DNA of 64,000 bases, from contig JAJFPB010000010.1 of NCBI GenBank assembly GCA_020881915.1, positions 620,001 through 684,000 of the forward strand, given 5' to 3'. Positions 59,601-64,000 of this stretch are shown here, piece by piece. The notes below the pieces were generated by a model, which was not told the origin of the DNA, made no database searches, and saw only the letters and a program-made list of their open reading frames with translations. This stretch comes from Paramyrothecium sp. XJ0827. Taxonomy: Eukaryota > Ascomycota > Sordariomycetes > Hypocreales > Stachybotryaceae. Numbering within the stretch: position 1 is the first letter of the stretch; each line of letters begins with the position of its first letter. Position numbers and translations under genes: made by a program.

Positions 59601-60031
59601 GCCAAGGGCCGCCACCGATGCCGGCCACGTAACAAAACAAACCCGGCTTAAATCCAGCCGCTACTTTTTCAATGATGAGATAAGCATGTCTCTGGTTACC
59701 ATCACAATCACTCTTGCTTGGCGCATTTGCTGTCGAGGCATGTATGATTTGGAAAAGACCAGTTGAAGAAGCAGCTTCTTACCATGCCTTTACAGGTTCG
59801 TGAGCAGCATGATGTGCTCTTTACCTGTTGAAATTTCCTGGAGGATTTACCTGATTTTGGCACGTGACAGATAGAGAAACCGAGAAATGAAGACCCACTA
59901 ATAACAAGCCAGCACCAAAATCTTATCAATCTTGATCTATGCCTTGATTTGAACCTGATATCACCATTGTCCTCCCTCATCAGATTCGTTGCGATTGCGG
60001 CCCACCCCTGCTCATTATCGCACACTGGGCA

Positions 60032-62407
60032 ATGCCTATGTGTCTTTGCAGCAATGTCAAGAAGGTGGCCGAAGATTTCGACGAGTCGGCAGCCAAGCGT
60101 CTGCTCCCCTTCCTGAACCAACATCTGAAGAGCATACACACAATCTTTGCCAAATCAAAGCATGTGGCTCGAGATGCAAACTACATTGTCAGTCCAAACA
60201 ATCAGCGGACTATGAAGATTCTGAGTCTACGGGCGATCGATGTGTCAAGCGTTGATCACTTGTGTGAGAGGTTGGAGACCGATTTGGACGCGTTTTGGGC
60301 GCATTCGGATGATCCGGTCAACTCGGAGCTTTGTCGGCGCATCGCTTGCATTACGATATTCCTCATGTCAAAGTTGGACGCCGGTACTCAACTACCAAAC
60401 GAGATTTCCAAGTACGTCAAGGGAAATAACGTGACGGAGCTTCGCTATGCGGGCAAGAAATACCTTAAAATGGCCCGGAAGCTTGACGACGTAGGGTCTG
60501 TGTTCTGGCTACCACAAAGTATACCTACGTCAACGTAAGTCACCGGCCTGGATTCAAGATACTTTTTGTGCTAACAGTAACTAGGTGGGAGCGTTATGTG
60601 CCAATGGACGACGAAGAGATATTTACTCATTTAAGAACTATCAGCGTGGGTGTTAGGGACTATCGGCACCAGGTACGGCGCCTCATTTTGCACCAACTGG
60701 CTGGGAGCCCATTTTTAAATCTGCTCAACGATCATGATGATCTACTTGAAGAGACGCACCATCTGCAACTGCTACTTCATGCGTTGGGCGGCTCCGATGT
60801 CCCTGTCACTTTGCTGAAAGGACTTCGTTTTCCACATCGGCGGTGGGGCGATGATGGCAACATTCAAAACGTTGATGCCGCCACCTTTGGCATATCATCC
60901 CCTTTAATTGACGTCGTCTCCAATGATGCTCGACTCGCTCGCGCAGCCGGGTGTGTAGGAATCACCGAAAGTGTCGATGCGAACAACATAGCGACTTGGT
61001 CACTCAATAGTGCATGTAATTTACAAATATCAACCCTGAGCTCGCAAACCAGTACAACTCTACATAACCTAGCACTGAAAGTCTTGGCTTTCACGCGTCC
61101 TCCGTGTTTTGAAGGCAACACATTATGGTATGCTCCGATCCCGTATTGGGTTATTTCGTTGTTGGTGACTAACCTGGCGAGAAAGGACTTGGGAGTTGAA
61201 ACCCTTGATTTGGAAGATTGTGCAACAGAACACCGAGAACAAGCAGGTCCCATTGGCTCTTAGAGAGCAGATCGTAGAAGTATGCCTCTTCTTTGCGGAG
61301 CGAGATTCTTTCACTATTCGCTGCCTTGCGATTGAGCGAGCACGCTCGCTTGTGCGCAAACACATGCCCTTCCACTTACATGCTTCAATTGCGTTGTTTC
61401 AGAGCATAATTTGTCGCCAGGACGGGAACTTGGGGAAATCGAATGCAGTAATCAACGATTTCGTGCTACAAGGGCTTCGTCCCGTATCGCGACTAGACCA
61501 TGCGGTCTTGGGTCGTTTACATACCTCACACGTCGAGACTAAGATCCAACAGTATGACGATGACGTCGGATCAATGCTATATAATTGGCAGGGGAAGCGT
61601 CCCCTCTCCAAGATTGAGATGGAGGTAACGCGGAGACTTCAGGTTCTTGCCTCAAAATACCTGCTGTCGATAGGGGACTTTGAAGCAACTAAAGCATCAT
61701 TGGAACACTACTTGGCGCTGAACCTCTCGGAACCGCAGCGCACGAACACGCATCGCCTCGTTGTTGGAAGGCTCGCAGAAACCTACAGCGAGTTGCAAGA
61801 TTTTGATCGGGCGATCCAGACTGTTGAACCGCACATCGAGAAGCTGGATACATCTCGAAAATTAGGTCGGCCTGACCGACGCTTGCGACTCGCTTTAATT
61901 GAAGCCAACATCGAAAAAGGCATCTTTGACCATCTCGGAGCAATGCTCGCTGAAATTGCAGCTTCCGAACCACCAGACAAAGACGACGTCGTCGAGCAAA
62001 TGCTTACCGTCCGCAGATTGATAGTCGAGGCGCGCGCAGTCCATCTGCAGTCCCATTACGACAAGGCGCTGGACCATTGGAAACATATCCAAGAGCAGAT
62101 TGATCGGTTTCAGCAATTCAAGTCTCGGTACTACTTTGTCCTGGCTGTTGTTCATGTATCCATAGCGCATGCCCAATTGAGAATGGACAATGTTGAGGAT
62201 GCAGAGCAGTCTTGGTCTGAGGCGATTGAGATCCTGAAGACAAATCGCTGCGAGTTCTGCCTTCCGGGATTTGCCACGCTATGGCTGAAGAAGCTGGTCA
62301 AGGAGATACATCAGGCAAAAGGATGGATGTTTCGGATGATGTTGCCCGGCGGGAAGCCTGATTTTACGTGGCCTCCTGGCGCTACAAATGAGCAATTCTA
62401 TATCTAG
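60032..62407 (+). CDS. Hypothetical helical-repeat (TPR-like) protein, 760 residues, 3 exons
   Basis: Exons 60032-60534, 60585-61142 and 61186-62407. Two overlapping open frames at 60568-61263 and 61196-62407 are joined by a 43 nt intron at 61143-61185 (GTATTGG...GACTAAC...AAAG), which restores one frame (LWYAPIP then TWELKPLIWKIVQ). The first 170 residues are helical. The middle contains a segment (residues about 225-300, LQLLLHALGGSDVPVTLLKG and the following RRWGDDG...ATFGISSPLIDVV) reminiscent of the winged-helix/linker part of fungal NLR-type ATPases, though no P-loop is present. The C-terminal 350 residues have alternating helical pairs of TPR type (ASKYLLSIGDFEATKASLEHYLAL, VVGRLAETYSELQDFDRAIQTV). 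It is divergent from the Zn2Cys6 gene with 558 bp between. Function unknown. Confidence 0.75.
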
Positions 62408-63218
62408 TTGTTGCACCGTTAATAATTTTCCATTATCTCGATTGCAGTTGAATATCATCATACGTATTGGAGAACATCACTGTACTGTTCAGTGGATTGA
62501 GCTGCTGCTGAGCTTTTGCTCAACAAGGTCTGTCGCGTTCTGCAAAAAATCCATCGCTGTCCTCGCCATAAACGCCTCACACCCCAGAGAGCTGAAGGAT
62601 GACGGTGCAGAATATCCCAGTTTGTGGGCGGAAAACAAGAAAATCCCTTCCATGGTCCACGACATCAAGATATGTGGCCAAAGGAGGTGTTTCGGCGCAA
62701 GACACCAAGCAACTGGACGGAGTCATGAATCGATTGTGATGGTATTTGGGGCTCTGATTCATTGATGTGCTCAATAAGCTGAGGGCGATGCCTAGTGCCA
62801 TAGCAGAAACACTCTCTGAGCATGGAAGAATATAATTTCTCACTGTGAGAGAAAACAGTTGCATGGCTAGCGCCTGTAAAATCCACTGGTTTAGCACTAA
62901 ACGGAACAAGTAGGCGGCTGTTTCCACAGCGACACCTCCAGGAAGGGCAAGGGCTCGTAACATCGGTGGGTATCCAAGCGAGATGCGAAAGTGGATAATG
63001 CACCTAAGGATCCATCACTTTAGCTAGTGGGAGATTGATAACGGATGGCGAGCCTGAGATGTGGAACATCAGAAGCGGATTTCGGAGTCCCTTGCTTGAA
63101 AGGATTTCTTCGAAAATCTATCGGCATTCAGATTAAATTTCTGGATTTCTTGCATGCTGTGGCGTTGGTGAATTAACCTGCTTCTTTTGGCTGCATCCGC
63201 TGTGCGCTCTCTCCAAAC
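62408..63218. other. Intergenic, promoter of the right-edge MFS gene
   Basis: No supported gene. Short frames on both strands lack motifs. Confidence 0.45.
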
Positions 63219-64000
63219 ATGGCACACACGGCACCAAACCATGCTGTTGAGCGGAATGGAGCGGATGAGGAAACTCCCTTACTCTCCAACAGTAACAATG
63301 ACCCCCACGCCGATGCGCAAGTCGTGCAGCAAGGACAGCATGAACAGCCTGTGTCCTGGGCATCTATGCCGAACAAAGGCCAACTCGCTATCCTGGTCTT
63401 GGCTCGGTTGGCCGAGCCTCTGAGTGAGCGGTCACTAACCTCATACCTCTATTACCAGCTCGAGTGGTTCAACCCTTCTCTCGAACCTTCCGAACTTGCC
63501 AGTCAAGCGGGCCATCTGACGGCCATCTTTGCCGCAGCACAGTGCCTCACGTCGATGTGGTGGGGACGCGCTGCCGATAGCCCTCTGCTCGGCCGCAAAA
63601 GAGTCCTCATGATGGGGCTGTTTGGCGCTGCCATCTCCGCGGTGGGGATGGGCTTCGCGCCTTCGTTCCAGTTTGCGCTTCTCCTGCGCTTCATGGCCGG
63701 CGCCCTGAATGGAAATGTTGGGGTTTTGAGAACCATGATATCCGAAATTATCTTGGACAAGAGATACCAATCTCGAGCTTTCTTGTTGCTTCCCATGTGT
63801 TTCAATATCGGCGTCATCATCGGCCCTCTCATGAGCGGGTATCTGGCAGATCCTATTCACTCGTTGCCAGGCTTGGTTGGACCTGGCTCAACACTCGGTG
63901 GTGCCGACGGAGTACGCTGGATGCGCAACTTCCCGTACGCCCTTCCGAACATCGTCTGCGCAAGCATCCTGATTACGTCCGCGTTCGCCGTCTTCGTTGG
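63219..64000 (+). CDS. MFS transporter, DHA1/ZIFL-like, 3' end outside the window
   Basis: The frame opens at ATGGCACACACGG and stays open to the last base, giving 260 residues of a partial protein. A polar N-terminal tail (VERNGADEETPLLSNSN, a typical dileucine-like ETPLL tail) is followed by TM1 (LAILVLARLAEPLSERSLTSYLYY). Next come an AAQCLTSMWWGRAADSPLLGRKRVLMMGLFG segment holding motif A, the RFMAGALNGNVGVLRTMISE region, and CFNIGVIIGPLMSGYLADP (motif C type). The set matches fungal and plant zinc-induced-facilitator-like and related DHA1 transporters. It presumably sits in the plasma or vacuolar membrane and exports an organic substrate. Later exons lie beyond 64000. Confidence 0.88.
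   Translation, partial: MAHTAPNHAVERNGADEETPLLSNSNNDPHADAQVVQQGQHEQPVSWASMPNKGQLAILVLARLAEPLSERSLTSYLYYQLEWFNPSLEPSELASQAGHLTAIFAAAQCLTSMWWGRAADSPLLGRKRVLMMGLFGAAISAVGMGFAPSFQFALLLRFMAGALNGNVGVLRTMISEIILDKRYQSRAFLLLPMCFNIGVIIGPLMSGYLADPIHSLPGLVGPGSTLGGADGVRWMRNFPYALPNIVCASILITSAFAVFV

Noticed and set aside
61196..61263. Apparent frameshift between two overlapping open frames
   Set aside because: A 43 nt GT...AG intron with a GACTAAC branch site at 61143-61185 joins the frames in phase, so this is splicing rather than mutation.

Overview
The window is nuclear DNA from a filamentous ascomycete (Pezizomycotina). The evidence is short introns of about 45-85 nt with GT...AG ends and CTAAC-type branch sites, a Zn2Cys6 regulator, a killer-toxin-like GH18 chitinase, and a large block of repeats in which almost every CpA/TpG has become TpA, the mark of repeat-induced point mutation (RIP). 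I cannot name the species.

Layout. 1-1520 is an AT-rich, RIP-mutated repeat. 2445-8232 is a divergent pair: a sugar:proton symporter on the minus strand and a secreted GH32 beta-fructosidase on the plus strand. They share a 1.9 kb intergenic region containing a CGG-N8-CGG site, so together they look like a unit that cuts extracellular fructan or sucrose and imports the hexoses. 8816-9913 encodes a multi-pass membrane protein of unknown function.

10235-34010 is a 24 kb transposon nest. A second copy of the 1-1520 repeat was hit by a chromodomain Ty3/Gypsy element (C, minus orientation, TSD ATATC). C now contains a same-family element B (plus), and B was hit by element A (plus, TSD GTCAA). All have about 650 bp LTRs, and A and B are each about 7.98 kb; all are wrecked by RIP. 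A much younger 1.86 kb pogo/Fot1-type DNA transposon with perfect 42 bp inverted repeats sits in C and is barely mutated.

34106-34741 is a small hypothetical gene abutting the RIP block. 35325-41454 is one 14-exon minus-strand gene for a protein of about 1,778 residues: signal sequence, two chitin-binding modules, GH18 chitinase, killer-toxin-type linker, a complete subtilisin-like (S8) domain whose catalytic Asp position is Glu, a Gly/Asn-rich linker and a Cys-rich tail. Remnants of a tandem chitin-binding gene lie at 42836-43205.

43.2-53 kb is gene-poor. It holds a four-exon gene for a 190-residue unknown protein, a minus-strand pseudogene with three in-frame stops, an intron-containing tRNA-Leu(CAA), and a five-exon secreted protein of a conserved fungal family. 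53-64 kb resembles a small metabolic/efflux neighbourhood: SDR oxidoreductase, MFS drug transporter, Zn2Cys6 factor (with a damaged splice acceptor), a divergent 760-residue helical-repeat protein, and a second MFS transporter running off the right edge. No polyketide, peptide or terpene synthase is visible, so calling this a biosynthetic cluster would be speculative.
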